Below, piece by piece: positions 1 to 5,978 of a DNA stretch of 7,571 bases. Both the position numbers and the translations under genes were made by a program. How positions within the stretch are numbered: the stretch's first letter is position 1; each line of letters starts with the position of its first letter. Origin of the DNA: Bacteroides sp. CAG:443 (GTDB taxonomy: Bacteria > Bacteroidota > Bacteroidia > Bacteroidales > Bacteroidaceae); the NCBI GenBank assembly GCA_000432735.1, contig FR887761.1:1-7571 (forward strand), written 5' to 3'. The notes beneath the pieces were generated by a model that was given only the letters and a program-made list of their open reading frames with translations, did not search any database and had not been told where the DNA came from.

Positions 1-94
1 TTCAATCTATAAGATTTTTACTTTTGCAATTCTATTTTGAGACGGCTTCATGCCCATCTTCAGAGAATAAATCACCCAAGTTTCGGATGACAAT

Positions 95-2839
95 CTACTC
101 CCACAGGTTCAATTTATTTTTCTGTGCTTCCTTGAGCGAAACCGTCTTGACCTGTTTCGCCTTATTCTTCTCACGAAGTTCGCGATATTCATTTTCCAGT
201 TCCTCGGCAAAAGCACTCCGCAAGTCGAGATTCATCAGGCGTGCCGCTACCGGCGCATTGAGAGAAGCGTCTTTCATGTAGACCACCGGAGCATGATAAA
301 CCGGAGCAATCTTCAGAGCAGTATGGAGCTTGGAAGTTGTAGCACCGCCAATCATCACCGGAATGTCGAGTCCGGCACGTTCCATCTCCCTCACGACATG
401 CACCATTTCTTCTAGCGACGGAGTAATGAGTCCGCTCAAACCGACAATATCTACCTTCTCACGGATAGCCGTTTCGATAATCTTCTCCGCAGGGACCATC
501 ACACCCAAGTCGATAATCTCGTAATTGTTGCACGCCATGACGACACCCACAATGTTTTTACCGATATCGTGTACATCGCCCTTTACCGTAGCCAGCAATA
601 CTTTACCGGCACTGCGTGCTCCTTCCTTCTTTTCTGCCTCGATATAAGGCTGCAAGATGGCTACTGCTTTCTTCATGGTACGCGCCGTCTTGACCACCTG
701 TGGCAAGAACATCTTGCCGGAGCCAAACAAATCGCCGACATGATTCATGCCCGCCATGAGCGGACCTTCGATGATGCTGACTGCATCCGGATACTTTGCA
801 AGCGCCTCATGCAAGTCTTCATCCAAGTAATCACCCAGTCCCTTGACCAATGCATACTGCAAACGCTCTTCTACCGTGGTACCCTCACGCCATGCAAGAT
901 GAGAAACAGCCGCCTGCTGTTCGCCTGCATTCTCTTTTTCCGCCTTCAGTTTTTCGGCCGTTTCAATCAGACGCTCGGCAGCATCCGGACGACGGTTCAA
1001 TACCACATCTTCTATACGCTCCAGAATATCCGAAGGAATATCGGTATACAGCACCGAAGTTCCCGGATTGACAATGCCCATATCCATACCTTGCTGAATG
1101 GCATGATAAAGGAATACCGCGTGCATCGCCTCACGGATATAGTTGTTGCCGCGGAACGAGAACGAAAGATTACTTACCCCTCCGCTGACGTGTGCTCCCG
1201 GAAGGTTCTGACGAATCCAGCCCGTCGCCTTGATAAAATCGACGGCATAATTATTGTGTTCCTCGATTCCCGTAGCTACCGCCAGCACATTCGGGTCGAA
1301 AATAATATCCTGTCGACGGAAACCTACCTTCTCTGTCAGAATACGGTAAGCCCGTTCGCAAACTTCAATCTTACGTTCGAACGTATCGGCCTGCCCTTTC
1401 TCGTCGAATGCCATCACGATGACTGCCGCACCGTACTGCTTGACGGTACGGGCATGCTCAATGAAAAGCTCTTCGCCTTCTTTCAGCGAAATGGAATTGA
1501 CGACACATTTACCCTGCACACACTTCAATCCCGCTAAAATAACCTCCCATTTGGAAGAGTCGATCATTATAGGCACACGAGCAATATCCGGCTCCGATGC
1601 GACCAGGTTAAGGAACGTAGTCATTTCCTCGGCAGCATCCAGCAAACCGTCGTCCATGTTGACATCGAGAATCAGCGCACCGTCTTCTACCTGCTTGCGG
1701 GCAATCGACAAAGCCTCATCGTATTTCTTTTCGTTGATCAGGCGAAGGAACTTGCGAGAACCAGCCACATTGCAACGTTCACCCACGTTCACAAAATTAA
1801 TTTCGGGAGTCACCTCCAGCAGCTCCAGTCCCGAAAGCCAGAGATATTTCGGTTCCGGCGCAGGCACATGAGGCTTAGCATCCTTGATGAGTTCCTGATA
1901 CTTAGCTATATAGGCCTCTGTAGTGCCACAGCATCCTCCAATGATGTTAACCAGTCCCTCGTCGATATATTCCTTGATTTCGGCTGCCATCTCCTCGGGC
2001 GTCTGGTCGTACTGCCCCAGACTGTTGGGAAGTCCAGCATTGGGATAGGCACTTATATAATAAGGAGCACGGCGAGCCAGCTGTTCCAGGAAAGGCTTCA
2101 ACTGCTTGGCTCCGAAAGAACAGTTCAATCCGATAGAGAAAATGTCAGCATGCTGCACCGAAGCCAGAAACGCATCAAGCGTCTGTCCCGACAAGGTACG
2201 TCCTGCTACATCCGAAACCGTCACAGAAAGCATCAGAGGAACCTTTCTTCCCAATTTCCGCATCGAGGTTTCTGCCGCCAGAATAGCAGCTTTCGCATTC
2301 AGCGTATCGAAAATGGTTTCTATCAGGATGGCATCCACTCCCCCTTCGAGCAAGGCTTCCATCTGTTCGCGGTAAGCATCAGCAAGTTCATCGAACGTAA
2401 GCGCACGAAAAGCCGGATTGTTTACGTCGGGACTCATGGAGCAGGTCTTATTGGTAGGGCCCACCGAACCAGCCACGAAGCGTGGCTTTCCGGGAGTTTT
2501 TGCAGTAAACTCATCGGCTACCTTACGAGCCAAGCGAGCTGCCGCCAAATTCATTTCACGACAATACGGCTGCATGTGATAATCCGCCATCGAAACAGAA
2601 GTCGCATTGAATGTATTTGTTTCAATGATATCTGCTCCCGCCTCCAGATACTTCCGGTGTATTTCTTCGATTACATCCGGACGAGTCAGGCACAGCATGT
2701 CGTTGTTTCCCTTTAACTGTCCGGGTATATCCTTGAAACGCTCCCCCCGGAAATCAGCCTCCGAGAGATTGTATTGTTGTATCATGGTTCCCATCGCTCC
2801 GTCGAGCACGAGAATACGTTCGTTTATTAGTTGTTGCAT
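95..2839 (-). CDS. metH: Cobalamin-dependent methionine synthase lacking the C-terminal activation domain
   Basis: Transfers the methyl group of 5-methyltetrahydrofolate to homocysteine through cob(I)alamin, giving methionine and tetrahydrofolate; cytosolic. Domains in order: homocysteine-binding barrel at about 1-325, with zinc ligands C240, C303 and C304 (GGCCGTT); pterin-binding barrel at about 345-630 (NVGERCNVAG 351-360, DVNMDDG 392-398, IDSSKW 426-431, SGGVSNLSFSFRGN 552-565); four-helix cap at about 650-740 (MFLPQVVKTAR 710-720); cobalamin domain from about 745 with DVHDIG 755-760, where H757 is the lower cobalt ligand. The protein has 914 residues against about 1,227 in E. coli. It stops in the linker after the B12 domain, so the AdoMet/flavodoxin-dependent reactivation domain is absent. 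The start is well supported because the homocysteine domain begins at once (ILVLDGAMGT). Last gene of the Yip1-like/smpB/metH set, 68 bp after smpB, with no cobalamin riboswitch in the gap. The call is very secure. Confidence 0.97.
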   Translation of the reverse strand: MQQLINERILVLDGAMGTMIQQYNLSEADFRGERFKDIPGQLKGNNDMLCLTRPDVIEEIHRKYLEAGADIIETNTFNATSVSMADYHMQPYCREMNLAAARLARKVADEFTAKTPGKPRFVAGSVGPTNKTCSMSPDVNNPAFRALTFDELADAYREQMEALLEGGVDAILIETIFDTLNAKAAILAAETSMRKLGRKVPLMLSVTVSDVAGRTLSGQTLDAFLASVQHADIFSIGLNCSFGAKQLKPFLEQLARRAPYYISAYPNAGLPNSLGQYDQTPEEMAAEIKEYIDEGLVNIIGGCCGTTEAYIAKYQELIKDAKPHVPAPEPKYLWLSGLELLEVTPEINFVNVGERCNVAGSRKFLRLINEKKYDEALSIARKQVEDGALILDVNMDDGLLDAAEEMTTFLNLVASEPDIARVPIMIDSSKWEVILAGLKCVQGKCVVNSISLKEGEELFIEHARTVKQYGAAVIVMAFDEKGQADTFERKIEVCERAYRILTEKVGFRRQDIIFDPNVLAVATGIEEHNNYAVDFIKATGWIRQNLPGAHVSGGVSNLSFSFRGNNYIREAMHAVFLYHAIQQGMDMGIVNPGTSVLYTDIPSDILERIEDVVLNRRPDAAERLIETAEKLKAEKENAGEQQAAVSHLAWREGTTVEERLQYALVKGLGDYLDEDLHEALAKYPDAVSIIEGPLMAGMNHVGDLFGSGKMFLPQVVKTARTMKKAVAILQPYIEAEKKEGARSAGKVLLATVKGDVHDIGKNIVGVVMACNNYEIIDLGVMVPAEKIIETAIREKVDIVGLSGLITPSLEEMVHVVREMERAGLDIPVMIGGATTSKLHTALKIAPVYHAPVVYMKDASLNAPVAARLMNLDLRSAFAEELENEYRELREKNKAKQVKTVSLKEAQKNKLNLWE

Positions 2840-2879
2840 TTTGAAAAGCCCTATTTAATTATAAAAAAGCCGTATAAGC

Positions 2880-2897
2880 CCATGTAGTCCGTGTAGT
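2880..2897. repeat. Tandem 9-bp near-repeat between smpB and metH
   Basis: Two adjacent nonamers, CCATGTAGT and CCGTGTAGT, differ at one position. A looser third copy (CCGTATAAG) starts at 2870. They lie in the 68-bp smpB-metH gap. This may be slipped-strand microsatellite sequence or a minor regulatory site; nothing in the sequence decides between these. Confidence 0.45.
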
Positions 2898-2907
2898 TTC
2901 CTTTTGT

Positions 2908-3366
2908 TTATCGCTTAAACATGCGATCCATCATACGTTTGTCTTCCTTTTCCTTCAAGGTCTGGCGCTTGTCGTATTGTTTCTTACCCTTTGCCAGAGC
3001 AATAACCACCTTTGCCAGTCCTTTTTCATTGATATACATACGAGTAGGCACAATGGTAAAACCCGGCTCGGCAGAAGTCCGTTCCAGCTTGCGCAGCTCC
3101 TTCTTGGTAAGCAGCAGCTTGCGGTCGCGACGAGCCGCATGGTTATTGTAAGAGCCATAAAAATATTCGGCAATGTGCATGTTCTTCACCCACAACTCTC
3201 CGCGGGAAAAGAAACAAAACGTATCGACCAGACTTGCCTTTCCCTGACGAATGGACTTGATTTCGGTTCCGGTCAGCACAATTCCGGCGGTATACGTATC
3301 GATAAACTCATAATCGAATGACGCACGTTTGTTCTTGATATTGATATTACCGGCGTTTGTTTTCAT
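2908..3366 (-). CDS. smpB: SsrA-binding protein SmpB
   Basis: Binds the tRNA-like end of tmRNA and brings it to ribosomes stalled on broken messages (trans-translation), releasing the ribosome and tagging the nascent peptide for proteolysis. The 152 residues match the family's usual length of about 150-160. Visible family hallmarks are GIVLTGTEIKSIR at 28-40 in the OB-type barrel, the basic stretch with RRDRKLLL at 79-86, and the C-terminal GKKQYDKR at 127-134. A very basic tail follows (KEKEDKRMMDRMFKR), which in known SmpB structures becomes helical in the mRNA channel. The ATG shares one base with the TGA of the upstream Yip1-like gene (TGATG), which suggests translational coupling. No tmRNA gene was seen in this window. 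Confidence 0.96.
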   Translation of the reverse strand: MKTNAGNINIKNKRASFDYEFIDTYTAGIVLTGTEIKSIRQGKASLVDTFCFFSRGELWVKNMHIAEYFYGSYNNHAARRDRKLLLTKKELRKLERTSAEPGFTIVPTRMYINEKGLAKVVIALAKGKKQYDKRQTLKEKEDKRMMDRMFKR

Positions 3367-3935
3367 CAGTTCAAAATTACAGATAACTTATTAAATATAA
3401 ATTCGATAAGGGCAGGACACACCAAGATAATGACAGTTGCCACAACGGTAAAAGCGGTCTGGCTGTATTCCGGTATCTTGAGCCACCTGCGTACTCCTTC
3501 GAACACAATTACAATGGTATATATTTGCAATATCCAGTGCAGCAGAACAATGGAAAACAGTCCGCTGACGATATTCAAAACAAAGGTAACGACCATGGAA
3601 TAGCCCACAAAGACCAGCATCCGGTCGTATGAATCTTTTCTGCCAAGCCATTTCCGGTTCAGTTTATCGAGCAGATAAGCCGACAGGAAAAATCCTCCGA
3701 ACAAGGCTACAGCTACGGCACAACAGCGAGTTAAGGCTATTTGAAACATGATGGACGAAAAATCCTTTCCAATAAATGTTCCGATAAATTCCGACAACCC
3801 GCACAAACCAATCAGGGGATAAACAAAAGCAGGCATTATCGAACGCCCAACCCCTCGTTCTGCTATTTCACTCCACGCTTTACCGGGAGTGGAAAGCAAA
3901 GTAACTATTTGCTGAAATAATGATTTATAATCCAA
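3366..3935 (-). CDS. Yip1-family (YIP1-like) integral membrane protein
   Basis: A 189-residue inner-membrane protein of unknown molecular function. The N-terminus (SLFQQIVTLLSTPGKAWSEI) is the amphipathic lead-in typical of bacterial Yip1-domain proteins, where a 'P.kaW..i' motif precedes the first helix. About five hydrophobic helices are visible at roughly 33-55, 63-90, 105-122, 124-148 and 161-183, with a short basic loop (KLNRKWLGRK) at 91-100. No signal peptide and no catalytic motif are seen. It is the first gene of the run that continues into smpB and metH, and its stop overlaps the smpB start by one base. A -7 promoter box sits about 43 bp upstream of its ATG. Family assignment rests on the helix pattern and the N-terminal motif. 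The link to trans-translation or methionine synthesis is only by position. Confidence 0.75.
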   Translation of the reverse strand: MDYKSLFQQIVTLLSTPGKAWSEIAERGVGRSIMPAFVYPLIGLCGLSEFIGTFIGKDFSSIMFQIALTRCCAVAVALFGGFFLSAYLLDKLNRKWLGRKDSYDRMLVFVGYSMVVTFVLNIVSGLFSIVLLHWILQIYTIVIVFEGVRRWLKIPEYSQTAFTVVATVIILVCPALIEFIFNKLSVILN

Positions 3936-3977
3936 TGTTATTCTTCTTTTTTGTAATCAATCCGACAATCGGAATTG

Positions 3978-3985
3978 CAAATGTA
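3978..3985 (-). promoter_or_regulatory. Putative promoter -7 box for the Yip1-like/smpB/metH operon
   Basis: Read on the minus strand this is TACATTTG, an exact match to the Bacteroidetes -7 consensus TAnnTTTG. It would start transcription near 3971 and leave a leader of roughly 36 nt before the ATG at 3935. No clear TTTG -33 box is found 19-21 bp further upstream, only T-rich sequence, so activator dependence is possible. Confidence 0.55.
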
Positions 3986-4001
3986 CAAAAAAGAAATAAA
4001 A

Positions 4002-4073
4002 TAAGGTACGAATTATACAGAAACGCTGACATACATTAACATACAACAGCCATTCCGTACAATCCGTACCTTA
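4002..4073. repeat. 9-bp inverted repeat flanking direct repeats, upstream of the Yip1-like/smpB/metH promoter
   Basis: The arms TAAGGTACG (4002-4010) and CGTACCTTA (4065-4073) are exact reverse complements 54 bp apart. Between them are two ACATACA copies (4029-4035 and 4039-4045), exactly 10 bp apart, and a tandem pair ATTCCGTAC/AATCCGTAC (4052-4069). The left arm lies where the -33 region of the downstream minus-strand promoter would be. The arrangement resembles a protein-binding region, but no known operator is recognised. Confidence 0.4.
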
Positions 4074-4100
4074 ACAAAGGCATACTTACCAACGTATGCC
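4073..4100 (-). terminator. Intrinsic terminator after the NigD-like gene
   Basis: A perfect 7-bp stem, GGCATAC (4079-4085) with GTATGCC (4094-4100), closes an 8-nt loop. On the minus strand it is followed by TTTGTTAA, a short U-rich run. It begins 25 bp after the stop of the NigD-like gene, as expected for its transcript end. The U-run is weak, so some readthrough is possible. Confidence 0.65.
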
Positions 4101-4125
4101 CTCTCTCTATCTTTTCTCTCTTAAA

Positions 4126-4980
4126 TTATTCGTTACTACCTGATCCGGTCGTACTACCAGCCAGCTTATCATAATTTTCGACTACCGTCTTATAGTCTAT
4201 TTCGTATGATTTGCTTTCTATATCGTCTTTCCCATAATCAGCATTGTACCGATTCTGTTCGAATTCAATTACAATCTTATCCGGATTCTGTCCGCCATTG
4301 GCAGCCTGATACTGACTTAATGCTGAATTCAAATTAAAATGTCTGAATTCATAATCGTAACTTGTTCTCTTTTCATTTTCTTCTGCATCAAAATCCTGTA
4401 TGGTATGACGAAGATGCAATGTCATAGTAGAGCTTGTGAAATCGGTCGTTGCATCATAATACAAGGTAAAATGGTGAAGAGCCGTTTCTTTCTGCAAGTC
4501 ATCATTATTAGTAGCCGGTTTATAATAGTAATAAATCGGAATGAATACATCTCTCTTCTGATAGAAAACAGGCTGTACACGATATTGTGAGCTGGTACTC
4601 ATATCATATACGCTATAGACAGGAGCATTCGCATTTTCTGCCACAGGAGCATTTGCAACAACCTGTTCATCGGTCAGAATAGAATAACCTGCCAGATTAA
4701 TATTGACCGCCTTCTGCGCATAATCTACAGTTGTAGGATCATACGTATAAACAATATATGCATACTTCCCGCTCGTCAAATTTGTAATATTCTCTTTATT
4801 AGAAGGAACATACTCAAACCCTAGTTCATCTTTCAAACTATTAATTCCCAAATAGCCTGATACTTTTACAAACGTAGCACCCGATGCCGTATTAGTATAA
4901 TCCCCACCATTCAAGCAAGAACTGAAACCTACCATTGCAGCCAAAGCCGATGCCATTACGAAAAACTTCATTGTCTTCAT
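4126..4980 (-). CDS. NigD-like lipoprotein
   Basis: A 284-residue exported lipoprotein. It has a basic start (MKTMK), a hydrophobic core to about residue 18 and a lipobox FSSC with acylated C22, followed by LNGGDYTN, so surface or periplasmic anchoring is expected. After an N-terminal beta-rich part (about 30-110, including a run resembling ordinary NigD OB-type domains, 'GKYAYIVYTYDP' at 72-83), the C-terminal part has the alternating beta pattern of NigD-like proteins: FIPIYYYYKP, HHFTLYYD, TMTLHLRHTIQDFD, YDYEFRHFNL. The tail is low complexity and Ser/Gly-rich (GSTTGSGSNE). NigD-like proteins are common in Bacteroidales and of unknown function; the founding member lies in a Bacteroides bacteriocin locus. 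AAGGA abuts the ATG directly, too close to act as a Shine-Dalgarno. It sits between two terminators, so it is probably transcribed alone, yet no exact -7 box is visible in the 43 bp available. Lipoprotein status is surer than the family. Confidence 0.68.
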   Translation of the reverse strand: MKTMKFFVMASALAAMVGFSSCLNGGDYTNTASGATFVKVSGYLGINSLKDELGFEYVPSNKENITNLTSGKYAYIVYTYDPTTVDYAQKAVNINLAGYSILTDEQVVANAPVAENANAPVYSVYDMSTSSQYRVQPVFYQKRDVFIPIYYYYKPATNNDDLQKETALHHFTLYYDATTDFTSSTMTLHLRHTIQDFDAEENEKRTSYDYEFRHFNLNSALSQYQAANGGQNPDKIVIEFEQNRYNADYGKDDIESKSYEIDYKTVVENYDKLAGSTTGSGSNE

Positions 4981-5023
4981 TCCTTTATGTTTTTATAGAT
5001 TATTAAATTTCTTCATCTTAAAT

Positions 5024-5052
5024 AAAAAAAGCGTAAAAAGACTGCTTTACAC
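5024..5052 (-). terminator. Intrinsic terminator downstream of the DMP19-like gene and small ORF
   Basis: On the minus strand GTGTAAA (5052-5046) pairs with TTTACGC (5037-5031), one pair being G-U, with a further G-U pair inside, across a short loop. Seven T residues follow at once (5030-5024). This is a standard rho-independent terminator in the minus orientation only, because the plus-strand reading has mismatches where the minus strand has wobbles. It separates the DMP19-like transcript from the NigD-like gene. Confidence 0.75.
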
Positions 5053-5068
5053 TTTTACTTTTTAACAT

Positions 5069-5173
5069 TTATTTATACAATTCGTAAAGATCAACCGGTT
5101 CTTCGGCTCCAAAACTCCCTATCTTCCACGAATTCGCATAACCGCTATTCGTACTTAAACGATTTTCCTTCAC
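5069..5173 (-). CDS. Possible small ORF or gene remnant (34 codons) behind the DMP19-like gene
   Basis: An open stretch from a GTG encodes 34 residues including STNSGYANSWKIGSFG (residues 7-22) and ending AEEPVDLYELYK. It has no ATG and no Shine-Dalgarno. It lies in the same frame as the DMP19-like gene, with only five in-frame codons after that gene's TAA before the GTG. The terminator begins 17 bp after its stop, so it is very probably transcribed with the gene upstream. Three readings are possible: a genuine small protein started at GTG, the leftover C-terminus of a deleted gene, or an open frame by chance. I recognise no family. The amino-acid makeup (Trp, Gly, acidic and aromatic residues rather than the Lys/Asn/Ile/Phe typical of A/T-rich spacer) favours real or formerly real coding sequence. 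Confidence 0.3.
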   Translation of the reverse strand: MKENRLSTNSGYANSWKIGSFGAEEPVDLYELYK

Positions 5174-5185
5174 AAGTAAAATAAT

Positions 5186-5698
5186 TTATTGCTCTACCTC
5201 GGCAAACTGATCCAAATGTTCGTCCACATATTCCGCAATCTGAGCCGTAACCTTCTCTTCCATATCCATATAGGCTTCTTCCAGATCATCGAATTCTTCA
5301 TACTGCTCATACATGGCCATAAACTCATCGTCGGAACACTCTTTCTCCAAGTCTTTCCGATGCGCATCGTAAATCTTCTTGGCTTCGTAAATCAGTTTCG
5401 AAAACTCCTTAGCTCCAAACAGACGCATAGCCTTGGCAAAAGGATTATCGAAAATGTACGGTCCGTAACCATTCTGAATCAACTGCACAAAACCTCCTTC
5501 GAGCACTTCCTCCCGAAAGAAATGATACCCCAGCAGTGTATGCTGATAGCCATTGAGCAACGGCATGGTTTCTGCATTGATAACTCCACCGGTCACCTCC
5601 AAGTATTTATCGACAAACACTTTCAGAAACTCATCCATTCCGGCTTCTGCACCACGACGCAAAGCATCGTCTTTTACTTTAATCTTACACTCGTCCAT
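5186..5698 (-). CDS. DMP19/DUF4375-like acidic protein
   Basis: A 170-residue soluble protein with no signal peptide or membrane helix. The core GGFVQLIQNGYGPYIFDNPFAKAM (68-91) followed by GAKEFSKLIYEAKKIYDAHRKDLE (95-118) fits the DMP19 (DUF4375) pattern of 'NGGF.Q...N..G' and then 'GA....L...A'. The namesake, Neisseria DMP19, is a dimeric acidic protein that mimics DNA and blocks a transcription factor. Here I count 39 Asp/Glu against 18 Lys/Arg, and residues 121-170 hold 19 acidic residues but one basic. That fits a DNA-mimic surface but does not prove it. The ATG at 5698 is preceded by an exact -7 box about 57 bp upstream. Met21 is a less likely alternative start. The gene is divergent from the NifU-like gene. 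Fold assignment is fairly likely; function is inference. Confidence 0.68.
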   Translation of the reverse strand: MDECKIKVKDDALRRGAEAGMDEFLKVFVDKYLEVTGGVINAETMPLLNGYQHTLLGYHFFREEVLEGGFVQLIQNGYGPYIFDNPFAKAMRLFGAKEFSKLIYEAKKIYDAHRKDLEKECSDDEFMAMYEQYEEFDDLEEAYMDMEEKVTAQIAEYVDEHLDQFAEVEQ

Positions 5699-5754
5699 AT
5701 ACCTGATTATTATTACTTATATATAGGTATATCCTTTTGTTGGAATACCGGCAG

Positions 5755-5762
5755 CAAAGATA
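5755..5762 (-). promoter_or_regulatory. Putative promoter -7 box for the DMP19-like gene
   Basis: The minus-strand reading TATCTTTG matches TAnnTTTG exactly. A T-rich partial -33 (TTTT within 5782-5787) lies about 20 bp upstream. Transcription would begin near 5748, giving a leader of about 50 nt. Confidence 0.6.
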
Positions 5763-5868
5763 CGGGTTTCTCTCGGAAGATAAAAAACATTTTGATATGC
5801 CGACATTACAAAACACGAGTTTCAGCGAAAAATATCATTAAAATGCAACAAAAAGTTCGGTTTCATTG

Positions 5869-5899
5869 ATTGCATAACTAAATAAAACGACTAACTTTG
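5869..5899 (+). promoter_or_regulatory. Bacteroidetes-type promoter for the NifU-like/GGGtGRT operon
   Basis: TAACTTTG at 5892-5899 is an exact TAnnTTTG -7 box. ATTG at 5869-5872 is a near-consensus -33 box with a 19-bp spacer, the usual distance for the primary sigma factor of this phylum. The predicted start is close to 5906, leaving a leader of about 73 nt before the ATG at 5979. Confidence 0.72.
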
Positions 5900-5901
5900 C
5901 G

Positions 5902-5960
5902 TACGAATTAAAGAAGAAATTCCGTAATAAGTGGTTTACGAAATACTTATTTTTTATTAC
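5902..5960 (+). promoter_or_regulatory. Start-site palindrome and overlapping leader hairpin upstream of the NifU-like gene
   Basis: Two inverted repeats share bases 5924-5926. The first is TACGAATT (5902-5909) with AATTCCGTA (5918-5926, one bulged C); it spans the predicted transcription start, so it is better seen as a possible DNA operator. The second is GTAATAA (5924-5930) with TTATTAC (5954-5960), a perfect 7-bp stem lying wholly in the leader RNA. They cannot form together. Regulation is inferred only from position; A/T-rich leaders form such stems by chance fairly often. Confidence 0.35.
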
Positions 5961-5978
5961 TCATAAAACGTAAATAAT

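Noticed and set aside
19..26. Exact TAnnTTTG match (TACTTTTG) on the plus strand
   Set aside because: It would transcribe antisense into the 3' end of metH, has no -33 partner within the window, and lies in A/T-rich sequence where a chance match is likely.
1..94. Remaining metH activation domain after a premature stop
   Set aside because: Reading on in frame gives 20 codons and another stop. None resembles the AdoMet-binding domain, so the short MetH is natural rather than a fresh nonsense mutation, as far as this window can show.
569..1537. Long plus-strand open frame of 322 codons opposite metH
   Set aside because: It lies wholly antisense to a certain gene, and its product is rich in Arg, His, Cys and Gln with no recognisable motif. 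It reflects the codon bias of metH. The same holds for the plus-strand frame at 1868-2716.
2840..2907. Cobalamin riboswitch or separate promoter ahead of metH
   Set aside because: The gap is only 68 bp, far too short for a cobalamin riboswitch. It has no conserved B12-box core and no TAnnTTTG on the minus strand.
3391..3651. Second minus-strand frame inside the Yip1-like gene
   Set aside because: It is an out-of-frame shadow; the main frame has the consistent five-helix pattern and couples to smpB.
5189..5869. Plus-strand open frame of 226 codons opposite the DMP19-like gene
   Set aside because: It is antisense to a gene with better family evidence and its own promoter. The product is an aromatic/His/Ile-rich shadow sequence and would run through the promoter region.
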